NCBI GenBank assembly: GCA_019057475.1
Contig: DXJO01000001.1
Span: 1 to 64,000, forward strand
Source of the DNA: Candidatus Thorarchaeota archaeon
Lineage (GTDB): Archaea; Asgardarchaeota; Thorarchaeia; Thorarchaeales; Thorarchaeaceae
Direction of reading: 5' to 3'
Length of the DNA: 64,000 bases
In this document: one piece after another, positions 25,095 through 33,349 of the stretch
Position numbering within the stretch: position 1 is the first letter of the stretch
Layout: each line of letters begins with the position of its first letter
Notes under the pieces: generated by a model
Database searches by the model: none
The model's input: only the letters and a program-made list of their open reading frames with translations
Told to the model about the DNA's origin: nothing
Program-made: the position numbers and the translations under genes

Positions 25095-25139
25095 AGCCCC
25101 AAAGGTGACTCTTAGGGCGGCAAAGCACCGCCCGGGGCT
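25095..25139 (+). promoter_or_regulatory. Structured RNA leader before the small heat-shock gene
   Basis: The leader can fold into nested stems. AGCCCC (25095-25100) pairs with GGGGCT (25134-25139), enclosing GGGCGG (25115-25120) paired with CCGCCC (25128-25133) around a 7-base loop. A run of A and then the ATG follow 22 bases later. It could regulate translation or stability, for example by temperature, or simply be a transcription barrier. Confidence 0.55.
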
Positions 25140-25161
25140 TCAAAAAAAGAGGCTTGTAACC

Positions 25162-25602
25162 ATGATTGAAGATGATTTCGATAAGATAGTACGCCATATG
25201 TTCGAGAGCTTTTTCTCCCGCTCAAGGGGTTTGAGCGAAGAGGGAAGCACAACCACGAGGTTTCAATTCGAATCAATAGGTGTACCCAGCCTTGGCACCA
25301 ACTCGGGAACTGCCGAAACGGAGCCCAAGGTTGAAACGGTCGATCTCGGTGACACCTGCATATTCGTTGTTGAAAACGCATCCGCGAGCCAAGCCCCACT
25401 GGTACGAGTTGAAGGTAGAGAGTTGTTAGTGGAGTTCGGAACCGAACAAGGGAAACAGATGAAGATTGAGCTTCCTTATGCTGTCGATGTTGAGAAGTCG
25501 AGCTTCTCTCACCGCAACGGAATCACTGAGATTAGCATTGTCCGTGCGGTAGATGAGAGTAGTAGTTCTGATACAAATGAACGATACCTGAGAAGTTTGT
25601 AG
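25162..25602 (+). CDS. Hsp20/CS-like small heat-shock protein
   Basis: This is a 146-residue protein. The N-terminal helix (MIEDDFDKIVRHMFESFFSR) and disordered segment precede a beta-sandwich of Hsp20 type at residues 60-130 (VETVDLGDTCIFVVENA, LVRVEGRELLVEFG, KMKIELPYAVD-like strands). The IxI-type tail motif is not obvious. It lies 18 bases before the CDC48 gene, an arrangement seen in other archaea, where small heat-shock proteins and the unfoldase handle damaged proteins together. I chose the ATG after the structured leader; an upstream in-frame extension looks non-coding. Confidence 0.7.
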   Translation: MIEDDFDKIVRHMFESFFSRSRGLSEEGSTTTRFQFESIGVPSLGTNSGTAETEPKVETVDLGDTCIFVVENASASQAPLVRVEGRELLVEFGTEQGKQMKIELPYAVDVEKSSFSHRNGITEISIVRAVDESSSSDTNERYLRSL

Positions 25603-25620
25603 GAATGGAGTGTAGCTAAG

Positions 25621-27807
25621 TTGACAAAAGAAATAATTAAACTCAAAGTGGCCGCTGCAATGCCGAAAGATCAAGGCCGCAGCATAGTCCGGCTAAATTC
25701 AGATGTACGGAATCGGTTGGGCGTCAGGTCAGGCGACTTTGTTTTGCTGAAGGGCGAGAAGGAAACTGTCGCTGTGTGTTGGCCTGGATTACAGGAAGAC
25801 GAAGTGCTTAACATGGTCAGAATGGACGGACTGATCAGAAGCAACGCTGGTGTTAAGCTGGGTGAAGCTATCGAAGTTAGCCCCTTCAATGTACCGGAGG
25901 CTACTCGCGTTGTACTAGCCCCAAGCCAGCCGGTACGATTTCAGAAAGGCTTCGAGCAATACGTGAAACAGCAAATCACAAACAAGCCAATCACAAGAGG
26001 CGATATACTGGTGGTTGCGTCAATCGGACAAGGGCTACAATTTGTGGCAACTGCTGTTTCTCCAAGCAAGCATGTGCGAGTTACTTCCACAACTACTGTG
26101 GAGGTTCTCACGAAGCCAGCCAAGCCGGAGGATGTCAATGTGCCTGCCGTGAATTACGAGGACATTGGAGGTCTGGGCAAGGAGCTTCAGAAAATTCGAG
26201 AGATGATTGAGCTCCCAATGAAGTCACCGGAGCTCTTCAAGCGTCTCGGAATCTCGCCACCGAAGGGAGTGCTTCTCCATGGTCCTCCAGGGACTGGCAA
26301 GACGTTGATAGCCCAAGCTGTCGCGAATGAATCGGGTGCGAACTTTAAGGTCATCAACGGCCCCGAGATTATGTCCAAGTTCTATGGTGAATCGGAACAG
26401 AAGATGCGCGACCTCTTTGAGGAAGCTGAAAAGAATGCGCCAAGCATAATCTTCATCGATGAACTGGATAGCATTGCCCCCAAGCGCGCAGAGGTGACTG
26501 GTGAGGTTGAGCGCAGAGTAGTTGCTCAGCTTCTCGCTCTGATGGATGGTCTTGCAGGTCGGGGCCAAGTTATTGTCATAGGCGCCACGAATAGAGTTGA
26601 TGATATCGACGAGGCGCTCAGGAGACCTGGACGATTCGATAGGGAAATTGAGATTGGGGTCCCTGACAAGAAGGGTAGACTTGAGATTCTCCAAATACAT
26701 ACGAGGTCTATGCCTTTGGAAGAGGGTCTTGACTTGGAGAAGCTGGCCGCAATTACACATGGGTTTGTTGGCGCTGACCTCTCAGCGTTGGCGCGTGAAG
26801 CGGCGATGCAGGCTTTGAAACGAGCGTTACCTCATGTGGACCCGGAAACAGGTGACATCCCCCCGGATATTCTCAACGACCTCTTCGTCACCCAGATTGA
26901 CTTTGACACAGCAGTTGCTGATGTTTCGCCCTCTGCATTGAGAGAATTGCTTGTAGAGCGGCCAAATGTACTTTGGACGGATGTGGGCGGCCTTGAGAAG
27001 GTCAAAGGACAACTCAGAGAGGCTATTGAGGCTCCACTCAAGCATCCAGAGGTCTTTGAGGAGATGGGCATTCGATCACCAAAGGGAGTGCTATTGTTTG
27101 GCCCACCGGGAACCGGCAAGACACTCCTGGCAAAGGCAGTAGCTACTGAGAGTGAAGCCAACTTTATCTCAGTCCGCGGCCCTGAGATCTTCAACAAGTA
27201 CGTTGGCGAGTCCGAAAAAGCCATTCGTGACATCTTCAAGAAAGCTCGTCAAACGGCGCCGTGTATTCTGTTCTTTGATGAAATAGATGCAATCATGAGT
27301 GCCAGAGGAATGCGAGATGATACCGGAGTTAGCCAGAGAATCGTGAACCAGTTCCTCGCGGAACTTGACGGTATGCACACCCTGCGAAACGTTCTAGTCA
27401 TCGGCGCAACGAATCGTGCGGATATCTTGGACCCCGCGGTTCTGCGTCCAGGTAGATTCGATGCGATTGTGTTCGTTCCCCCACCCGATAAGGCAGCACT
27501 CATCGAGATTCTGAAGGTCCATACAAAGAGTATGCCTCTTGCTGATGATGTGGACTTGGAGAAGATAGCTAGCATGGCCGAGGGGTTCTCGGGTGCAGAC
27601 ATCGAGGGATTGACTCGAGAAGCCGCCATGGCTGCAGTCAGAGACGATTGGAAGGCAAAGCCGGTTGCGATGAAACACTTTGAAGCGGCAATGCAAGAGG
27701 TTCGACCAAGCATCTCTTCTGGTGATATCAAACGATACCACTCGATTGCTGAACAGGTGTTCCGAAGGCAACCTCACAGGGATGAAACTGCTGCTGCATA
27801 CATTTAG
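25621..27807 (+). CDS. cdc48: CDC48/VAT-type AAA+ ATPase
   Basis: This 728-residue protein has an N-terminal double-psi barrel and four-stranded domain (residues 1-180). The first AAA module has GPPGTGKTLIAQAVANES and FIDELDSIAPKR. The second has GPPGTGKTLLAKAVATES and FFDEIDAIMSARG, each with its arginine finger (RRPGRFD, LRPGRFD). It forms a hexameric ring that unfolds proteins for the proteasome and for disaggregation. The start is TTG. The short C-terminal tail ends RDETAAAYI, close to the HbYX-like ending used to dock on the proteasome. It is in an operon with the small heat-shock gene. Confidence 0.97.
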   Translation: MTKEIIKLKVAAAMPKDQGRSIVRLNSDVRNRLGVRSGDFVLLKGEKETVAVCWPGLQEDEVLNMVRMDGLIRSNAGVKLGEAIEVSPFNVPEATRVVLAPSQPVRFQKGFEQYVKQQITNKPITRGDILVVASIGQGLQFVATAVSPSKHVRVTSTTTVEVLTKPAKPEDVNVPAVNYEDIGGLGKELQKIREMIELPMKSPELFKRLGISPPKGVLLHGPPGTGKTLIAQAVANESGANFKVINGPEIMSKFYGESEQKMRDLFEEAEKNAPSIIFIDELDSIAPKRAEVTGEVERRVVAQLLALMDGLAGRGQVIVIGATNRVDDIDEALRRPGRFDREIEIGVPDKKGRLEILQIHTRSMPLEEGLDLEKLAAITHGFVGADLSALAREAAMQALKRALPHVDPETGDIPPDILNDLFVTQIDFDTAVADVSPSALRELLVERPNVLWTDVGGLEKVKGQLREAIEAPLKHPEVFEEMGIRSPKGVLLFGPPGTGKTLLAKAVATESEANFISVRGPEIFNKYVGESEKAIRDIFKKARQTAPCILFFDEIDAIMSARGMRDDTGVSQRIVNQFLAELDGMHTLRNVLVIGATNRADILDPAVLRPGRFDAIVFVPPPDKAALIEILKVHTKSMPLADDVDLEKIASMAEGFSGADIEGLTREAAMAAVRDDWKAKPVAMKHFEAAMQEVRPSISSGDIKRYHSIAEQVFRRQPHRDETAAAYI

Positions 27808-27884
27808 AGTACCGACTTAGGTGTGAGCGATTTGTCTTGCACCCTTAGTCACTTTCTTTTCAATCAGGCAACACCGTGAAGCTT

Positions 27885-27917
27885 GAACATCAAAGTGAGT
27901 ATTCACGCTTGATGTTC
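27885..27917 (+). terminator. Strong hairpin downstream of cdc48
   Basis: GAACATCAA and TTGATGTTC pair perfectly over 9 bases. Inside them GTGA and TCAC pair again around the loop GTAT, giving one long stem. It lies 78 bases after the cdc48 stop with no T run behind it. It could mark mRNA processing or be part of a small RNA. Confidence 0.45.
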
Positions 27918-28035
27918 GATTGTCAGATCAGCGCGTAGGGTCCGTCAAGCCGCCCGTGAAATACAGTCACGATAGCCTTTTGAGCCGCAGAGAGGAGCTC
28001 TCCTAGAATCCCAAGAACACAGGTGAACTAAGCGC

Positions 28036-28884
28036 ATGAGCGATTTCTATCCGGTTACTCCGATTGTGGTCATAACTAACACTAGCTACGCTGCTCAAGC
28101 TGGTGTTCTAGGCGAGAAGTGGGCTGTTCGAGTCATCAGGGGCCATAAGATTATCGCTGAGAAGCCAATTAACGAACTCGTACTGGACAGCATAGTTGGC
28201 ATGATATACGGCCACATTAGAATAGAAGGTCTTGGTAGGCACGCTGTGGCGCAAACCGCAGGGCGTCTTATGCAGTTCTCTCGCAGATATCAGCAGTCCG
28301 GCGTATGTCCGAATTATGCGGACCCTAAGCTGGTCTATGGCGATCAAGTGGAAACATCCCCCACAGCATATGCAGAGCCTGAAACAACTGCAGCAGAACC
28401 CAAGATAGAGGTCACGCCTGTGGAGGAGCTGCCGAAAATACCGGCCTTTAAGATAGGCAAGGCCTGGACTGCTACTATCGAGGCGCACTCCGTCATGATT
28501 ACGCGAATGGCAGCGTATGGGGCATCCTTGCCTGAGGGGCATCTTGAATTGATGTTCGAGCAAGCCGCAAGTGACTTGGTTAATTTTTGGTTTGCTCAGG
28601 GTGAAGCCTCTGGACTGATTTCCCGATTCGCTGCAATGATACAAAGCTGCTCTAGAGAGAGCACTATGTCCGAGTCAACAAAAAGCAAGATCATCATGGA
28701 AACTGGGAACTGCGCACTGTTGGAGAGTGCTGGAAACCTCAATAAAGTTGGGATCACTTTTCCGTCAGGATTCCCCTGCAAGTTTCACGAGGAAGTCGCA
28801 AAGCAGGTTTCTGCAAGGACCAAGACTAGGATATCCATTAACACAACTTCTAGCGGATGCACGGTCACAATCGCCCCCTCTTGA
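28036..28884 (+). CDS. Unknown two-domain protein
   Basis: The 282-residue protein has two globular parts joined by an acidic, threonine-rich linker at about 105-145. Part one (IVVITNTSYAAQAGVLGEKW, AVRVIRGHKIIAEKPINELV) is an alpha/beta domain. Part two ends with ALLESAGNLNKVGITFPSGF, a PCKFHEEVAKQV stretch and ISINTTSSGCTVTIAPS. Its cysteine-histidine pattern (FPxxFPCxFHE, SGC) recalls small-ligand or metal sensor domains related to V4R, but I cannot name a family. No membrane segment is present. It lies between cdc48 and genes of Asgard type and is probably conserved there. Confidence 0.6.
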   Translation: MSDFYPVTPIVVITNTSYAAQAGVLGEKWAVRVIRGHKIIAEKPINELVLDSIVGMIYGHIRIEGLGRHAVAQTAGRLMQFSRRYQQSGVCPNYADPKLVYGDQVETSPTAYAEPETTAAEPKIEVTPVEELPKIPAFKIGKAWTATIEAHSVMITRMAAYGASLPEGHLELMFEQAASDLVNFWFAQGEASGLISRFAAMIQSCSRESTMSESTKSKIIMETGNCALLESAGNLNKVGITFPSGFPCKFHEEVAKQVSARTKTRISINTTSSGCTVTIAPS

Positions 28885-28987
28885 ATCAGAGTTGGTTCTA
28901 ACCCAATAATCTTAAAACAATCCGACTGAATCAATTATCATAGACGAGACCGCGCGGCTGTTGTCTCGATTTGGGAGAATAAACAAC

Positions 28988-29269
28988 ATGTCATATCTTA
29001 CGTGGCGTGAACACATACGCTCAGGACCGGTGTGTCTTGGAGTAATTGTCGTGATTGTGGGTGCAGTTATTGCTTTGCTACCCTCCATCAATGAAGCATA
29101 TGATTTCCTAGCACCTAATACTGTCCTTGCAGGCGGGTTAATCGCCGTTCTTGGACTTGTCTGCATAGTGTGCGGTTTCTTCTTCACCAAGAAGAAGCGC
29201 GACTCAGTGCTCACACCAGTAGACACGCGTGTAGATGATACACCCCCCCCACCTCCACCGCCAGACTAA
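28988..29269 (+). CDS. Small two-span membrane protein with polyproline tail
   Basis: This 93-residue protein has two hydrophobic helices (VCLGVIVVIVGAVIALL and AGGLIAVLGLVCIVCGFFF). A basic KKKR stop-transfer signal follows, then a soluble tail ending in TPPPPPPPD. Polyproline tails can bind SH3-, WW- or profilin-type proteins; profilins occur in Asgard archaea, so the tail deserves attention. I chose the ATG of MSYLTWREH. A hairpin, CGAGAC/GTCTCG (28945-28968), lies in its leader. Function is unknown. Confidence 0.6.
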   Translation: MSYLTWREHIRSGPVCLGVIVVIVGAVIALLPSINEAYDFLAPNTVLAGGLIAVLGLVCIVCGFFFTKKKRDSVLTPVDTRVDDTPPPPPPPD

Positions 29270-29501
29270 ACGACTCCTGAAACCTGAATTGTTCAGCCGG
29301 GGGCCCCCCGGAACATCAGAAAGCATGTTCCATGGGCTCCTGACATTCTTCTTCTTGACTAGTAGCCCTGATGTACAGTCCTCCCGAGGTGAGTTCAGCG
29401 TGCAAATCGCCAGCTTCAATCAGTGGTGGTTGACCCCGCAAACGCTTATACGTAACAAAGTCAGGTCAAGATAGAGAGGACCAAAGGACGGTACCAGTTC
29501 T
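29270..29501. other. Intergenic region with promoter-like TATA
   Basis: No gene is seen. GCTTATACG near 29446 is a fair TATA box for the following small gene. A GC-rich run with GGGGGCCCCCC at about 29300 can fold on itself and may end the upstream transcript. Confidence 0.4.
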
Positions 29502-29792
29502 ATGATAATCCTTGAATATCGTGATAGTAAATTCCACGAAGCATCTGGACCATCAGTGTCAGGTATTTCCTTGAAGGTTGATGAAGCCCAGAAGAAACTC
29601 ATACTGATTGTCCCAGCTGGGGTCAGTATGATTCAACGCAGGGCAGCTGAGCGAAACGCTCGTGGCATTTCGAAGATTGGATTCCAAACCAAGACCAAGG
29701 GTGGTGTTGGTCGCGGGTTTGAGATGATGTTCGAAGGCCATGGCGGAGGATTACCAGATCGGCTTAAGCATTCTCCCAGAGAGGTTTACTAA
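29502..29792 (+). CDS. Hypothetical 96-residue protein
   Basis: This is a compact alpha/beta-looking protein. Early strands are MIILEYRDSKF and ISLKVDEAQKKLILIVPAG. Then come a basic helix (MIQRRAAERNARGISKIGF) and a glycine-rich, lysine-containing loop (TKTKGGVGRGFEMMFEGHGG). The glycine loop could contact nucleotide or nucleic acid, but no family is recognised. It is 93 bases before the SNAP-like gene on the same strand. Confidence 0.55.
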   Translation: MIILEYRDSKFHEASGPSVSGISLKVDEAQKKLILIVPAGVSMIQRRAAERNARGISKIGFQTKTKGGVGRGFEMMFEGHGGGLPDRLKHSPREVY

Positions 29793-29885
29793 CTCTACCA
29801 TACTCAGCGGCCGATAGACATCTGTCTGACGCAGCGAGAAGAAAGAGTCAGTAGTCATAGGTACATAGGAGGAGTGTGAACACCC

Positions 29886-31664
29886 ATGTCGAATGATGAT
29901 ATCAAGCGCATAATTGAAGAAGCTACCAAGGAAACCCTAAGGGAGTCCTTTACCGAAGCAGGCCAAAAATACATCAAAGCTGCTGGAGCCTTGGAACAGA
30001 GAGGCGATTTTTCAGGAGCGGAAAAGCTCTATCAACAGGCGGCTGCTACATTCTCCAAGGCAGCAGAAAAATACAGGGCATCAAAGAGCTTCAAGAATGC
30101 TGCACTGAACATGACTTCCGCTGGAGACATGTTGTCGGATATTGGTCAATCAATCCAGGCCATAGCTGCATATTCGCAGGCAGCAGATGATCTCTATGCT
30201 GCTGCGAGCGAGCATCTGATGTGGGGCGAAGATACCGAAACCAAGAAGGGCGCCACCTTGGCGATGGCGGGCTCCATGATCTATATCATGATAGGCAAAG
30301 AAGCCGATGGTTTCCATCGGGCTAGGACATTTTTGGCTGAGAATGCCTCCAAGATGATGTTCCCGGCTGTCGTTCGCCTTAGCCAGATTCCTCAGATGCT
30401 GGAGAGTGCAATCCAGTCCGTGGATGTTAATGCGTTTGCAGATGCAGAAAATGCAGTTGTTACAGAGCTGAAAACTGCGCTGGCCAGTTCTGGTGCTCAG
30501 GAATTCTCGAAGTACGTCGACAAGGGTCTCGACATGGTTAGGGAGATACTCCGTGGGAATCTCAAGGTTCCAAAGATCATCACGCAACTGGACCTTCCAG
30601 TTGACATGACATTTGTTGAACAGTTTCCACTTCGCGTCATCATCCAGAATGTTGGTGACGGAGCTGCCACAAAACTGAGAGCAGAGTGGCACATTGATGA
30701 AGGCCTCGACCACATATCAGGTGATAAAGCCACGACCATATCTTCACTGCCACCTGGCGAATCAGCCACATTTGAAATCAATGCGAAATCCTCTCAAGAA
30801 CTCATGGGCGTCAAAGAGTACTCGATTCTGGTTCGTGGCTCATACATGGACGAGCTCAATACGGAGTACACGCTTCAAGCCGGTCCTGGAACTCTAGTTC
30901 TGAAAGATTTTAAAATGAGTGAGAAGATTGTACGCGATTTGGATGTGACCGAAGCCAGGGTGGACATTCTGGGTTCGACTATCGATGAGTCTCCTCTCGA
31001 CAAGGCTCCGATGCATAGAATCGTCGGAAGCCTCGCAAACTCTCTGAAACAAGTTCGGGCGGACGTTGATGAGAAGGATCTTGATACAGCGAAGGCGCGA
31101 CTCGGAGTCGTTAATCAGATGGTAGATGCGATGGACGCAATCCTCGGAGATGAAGTCATGATGGAGGCGCTGGCTAAGACTCGGAACTACGAGAAGAAGG
31201 TCTATACGAAGTCCGTTCTAGGACCCATTTGCGATAGTGTAATTTCAGCAATCGCTGAACAGGAGCGTAAGATGGAATCTGAGGCTTCTTCGATAAAGGC
31301 CGAATCGACCATTGAAGACGAGAAGAAGAAGCATATCGTGAACACACTCACAGAACTCAAGGTGAAGACTTCTGAAATTATCAGAGACCTCGATACGATT
31401 TACTCTCAGATGCCAAGTGAAGCGACCACAGATATGCCTGATGAAGCTGCAAGAAGAACCAGACTCAGGAGCGCGCTGGAATCAGCGAGGACCAAGACAG
31501 TCGGTGTGGAATCAAATCTTGGCAATGTTGTGAAAGATGAAGCCTTTGCAGTGGGACCGACCTCAGATGTCCCAACCAAGGCCGAGCTCACGTTGGTTGT
31601 TCTGAGGTCTCTCAGGAACAGCATAACTCAGATGATGGATGAGAAGAAAGCCGGGCTAGAGTAG
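29886..31664 (+). CDS. Large protein with SNAP-like TPR repeats and an Ig-like (CARDB) domain
   Basis: The protein has 592 residues. Residues 20-175 are helical repeats rich in alanine and aromatic pairs (YIKAAGALEQRGDFSGAEKL, FSKAAEKYRASKSFKNAALN, SIQAIAAYSQAADDLYAAAS). This is the layout of alpha/gamma-SNAP and related trafficking repeats. Residues 235-340 form a beta-sandwich (MTFVEQFPLRVIIQNVGDGA, SSLPPGESATFEINAKSS) of CARDB/appendage type. The rest is long coiled-coil-like helix. There is no signal peptide, so it is cytoplasmic. SNAP-like proteins are among the eukaryotic-type proteins reported in Asgard archaea; the match here is by pattern only. SD is GGAGGAG. Confidence 0.65.
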   Translation: MSNDDIKRIIEEATKETLRESFTEAGQKYIKAAGALEQRGDFSGAEKLYQQAAATFSKAAEKYRASKSFKNAALNMTSAGDMLSDIGQSIQAIAAYSQAADDLYAAASEHLMWGEDTETKKGATLAMAGSMIYIMIGKEADGFHRARTFLAENASKMMFPAVVRLSQIPQMLESAIQSVDVNAFADAENAVVTELKTALASSGAQEFSKYVDKGLDMVREILRGNLKVPKIITQLDLPVDMTFVEQFPLRVIIQNVGDGAATKLRAEWHIDEGLDHISGDKATTISSLPPGESATFEINAKSSQELMGVKEYSILVRGSYMDELNTEYTLQAGPGTLVLKDFKMSEKIVRDLDVTEARVDILGSTIDESPLDKAPMHRIVGSLANSLKQVRADVDEKDLDTAKARLGVVNQMVDAMDAILGDEVMMEALAKTRNYEKKVYTKSVLGPICDSVISAIAEQERKMESEASSIKAESTIEDEKKKHIVNTLTELKVKTSEIIRDLDTIYSQMPSEATTDMPDEAARRTRLRSALESARTKTVGVESNLGNVVKDEAFAVGPTSDVPTKAELTLVVLRSLRNSITQMMDEKKAGLE

Positions 31665-31672
31665 TTCACGCT

Positions 31673-32872
31673 CTACCTTTTTTCCATGAATGCTTCCAGC
31701 CTGTCCATTGCCTCTGTAATAATCTCGGGAGGCGGAAGGTAAACACTCCTGAAATGACTAGCTCCGTATATTGGGCAGAAACCTGAACCTGGCACAAAAA
31801 CCACCCCTGTTTCGTTTAGGATATCAAGGACGAATTCCATGTCGTTCTTCCATCTGTTCCTGAGATCGATTTTAGGCATGATATAGAAAGCAGCATCAGG
31901 TATTGTTGTAGAGATTGAATCAATGGAGTTGAGCCGAGCGGCAATGAGGTCTCGACGGCCTCTCAATTTTCGCATTAATCCCTTAAGATGACTTCCGTCG
32001 CTTCTGAGAGCCGCAGCAGTAGCCATCTGAGCAGGAGCATTTGCACAGATTCTGATTCTGGCTTGCCGGACCATTGCATCTCTCAAAGGCTCCAACTCTC
32101 CGTCATTATCGTGGAAATACACGTATCCAACTCTCCAGCCAGGTGCAAGATACACCTTGCTCACACCATTGAATCCAACAACTGGGACATCACCAGCGGC
32201 TTTGACCATTGGGGTCTGATCCTTGTCGAAAGTAAGCTGATCATAGATTTCATCCGAGATGAGAGGAAGATTGTGCTCTCCTGCAATGCTAGCTATCTCT
32301 TTCAGCACCTTGTGGTCATAGACGGCACCGGCCGGGTTGTTGGGGTTTATGACAAGTATCCCAACTGTCTTCTCATTGATCTTGCTCCTCAGGTCATCCA
32401 CGTCAGGGTTCCAGCCCTCCTCCTCAACCGTCCGATAAGTGATGGGAACACCTCCGAAGTAGCCCATGTATGCTATGTATGGGGGATATGCAGGGCCGGG
32501 GATTAAGAACTCTGAGCCATTGCTCACCAAGGCTCCGGCAAGGAACTGAATTGCCTCGGAAACTCCGTTTGTAACGAGCACCCTTGACGGGTCGATGTCA
32601 ATGCCATTCACTCTCTTCTCTTTTTCAGCGGCTGCTTGTTTGAGTTCATCGAGCCCCTCTGAAGGGGCATAGCCATTAGTTCCATCTCGAAGAGCCTTGT
32701 AGAACGCGTCAATCATGAACTCGGGAGTCTTCCAGTCGTACTTGATTGGGTCTCCAATATTCAAGTAGAGCGCAGTTTGACGCTTTGCTTTCTCATATCT
32801 CCTCGCAGCCACAACGATGTCGCGAATGGCATACCTGAGATTTGCTGCTCGGTCTGTAATTGCAAGATTCAT
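31673..32872 (-). CDS. Class I/II aminotransferase, alanine/aspartate type
   Basis: This 399-residue pyridoxal-phosphate enzyme has NIGDPIKYDWKTP, VTNGVSEAIQFL, LVINPNNPAGAVYDHKVLKE, LISDEIYDQLTFD, and NGVSKVYLAPGWRVGYVYF with the Schiff-base lysine in GVSKVY. The C-terminal arginine contact region appears as HFRSVYLPPPE. The fold-type I subgroup is that of archaeal alanine/aspartate aminotransferases. I chose ATG MNLAITDRA; an in-frame ATG 24 bases earlier is less likely. It converges with the SNAP-like gene, leaving 8 bases between stops. Confidence 0.93.
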   Translation of the reverse strand: MNLAITDRAANLRYAIRDIVVAARRYEKAKRQTALYLNIGDPIKYDWKTPEFMIDAFYKALRDGTNGYAPSEGLDELKQAAAEKEKRVNGIDIDPSRVLVTNGVSEAIQFLAGALVSNGSEFLIPGPAYPPYIAYMGYFGGVPITYRTVEEEGWNPDVDDLRSKINEKTVGILVINPNNPAGAVYDHKVLKEIASIAGEHNLPLISDEIYDQLTFDKDQTPMVKAAGDVPVVGFNGVSKVYLAPGWRVGYVYFHDNDGELEPLRDAMVRQARIRICANAPAQMATAAALRSDGSHLKGLMRKLRGRRDLIAARLNSIDSISTTIPDAAFYIMPKIDLRNRWKNDMEFVLDILNETGVVFVPGSGFCPIYGASHFRSVYLPPPEIITEAMDRLEAFMEKR

Positions 32873-32927
32873 GAGTGAGCCCTGTGTGGGCCACAAATTG
32901 AGGTGCGTATTATTGTTTATGGAACCA

Positions 32928-33317
32928 CTAATTGCTCAGCAGTGTACCAACTTCGCGAGCGTATTTCCTCATCTGGGTTACTGCTAACCCCATTGAGGTG
33001 AGGTCCTTTGCAGCGCCCATGAGGAGAAAGTTACCTGCATGAGAGAGAACAACAAACCCTCCCTTTCCACGGATCACGACCTCGTAAAGCTCGTCAAGGC
33101 CCAGCTTGTCGGCAGCCATCTCTCCTGTCATGAGCAAAGCAGCACTTACGGCTGCCATCAAGTCCGGATCTGCGTCTGATTCTTCTGTTGCAAAATAGGC
33201 TAACTTGACTCCCTGTTTGCTCACTACGGCAATGGCATCGAGGTCGGCGTAATTAGTCAGGCCCATTAGAAGCTCTACAAGCTCCCTTTCCTTCTGGGGG
33301 TCGATCTGTGATGACAT
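32928..33317 (-). CDS. Roadblock/LC7 domain protein
   Basis: This 129-residue protein is a single roadblock fold. Helix 1 is ERELVELLMGLTNYADLDAI. Strands follow as AVVSKQGVKLAYFA, then the long helix PDLMAAVSAALLMTGEMAAD, ELYEVVIRGKGGFVVLSHAG and FLLMGAAKDLTSMG. Roadblock proteins dimerise and, in eukaryotes and Asgard archaea, pair with small GTPases or dynein-type complexes. The ATG chosen has AAGGAG 8 bases upstream. It is 32 bases after the gelsolin-like gene, in one operon, so the two probably share a cytoskeletal or membrane task. Confidence 0.88.
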   Translation of the reverse strand: MSSQIDPQKERELVELLMGLTNYADLDAIAVVSKQGVKLAYFATEESDADPDLMAAVSAALLMTGEMAADKLGLDELYEVVIRGKGGFVVLSHAGNFLLMGAAKDLTSMGLAVTQMRKYAREVGTLLSN

Positions 33318-33349
33318 TCTCAATACTCCTTGTGTTTACGGGTCGATGC

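Noticed and set aside
26224-26760. Long minus-strand frames under cdc48
   Set aside because: Shadows of the highly conserved AAA modules on the plus strand.
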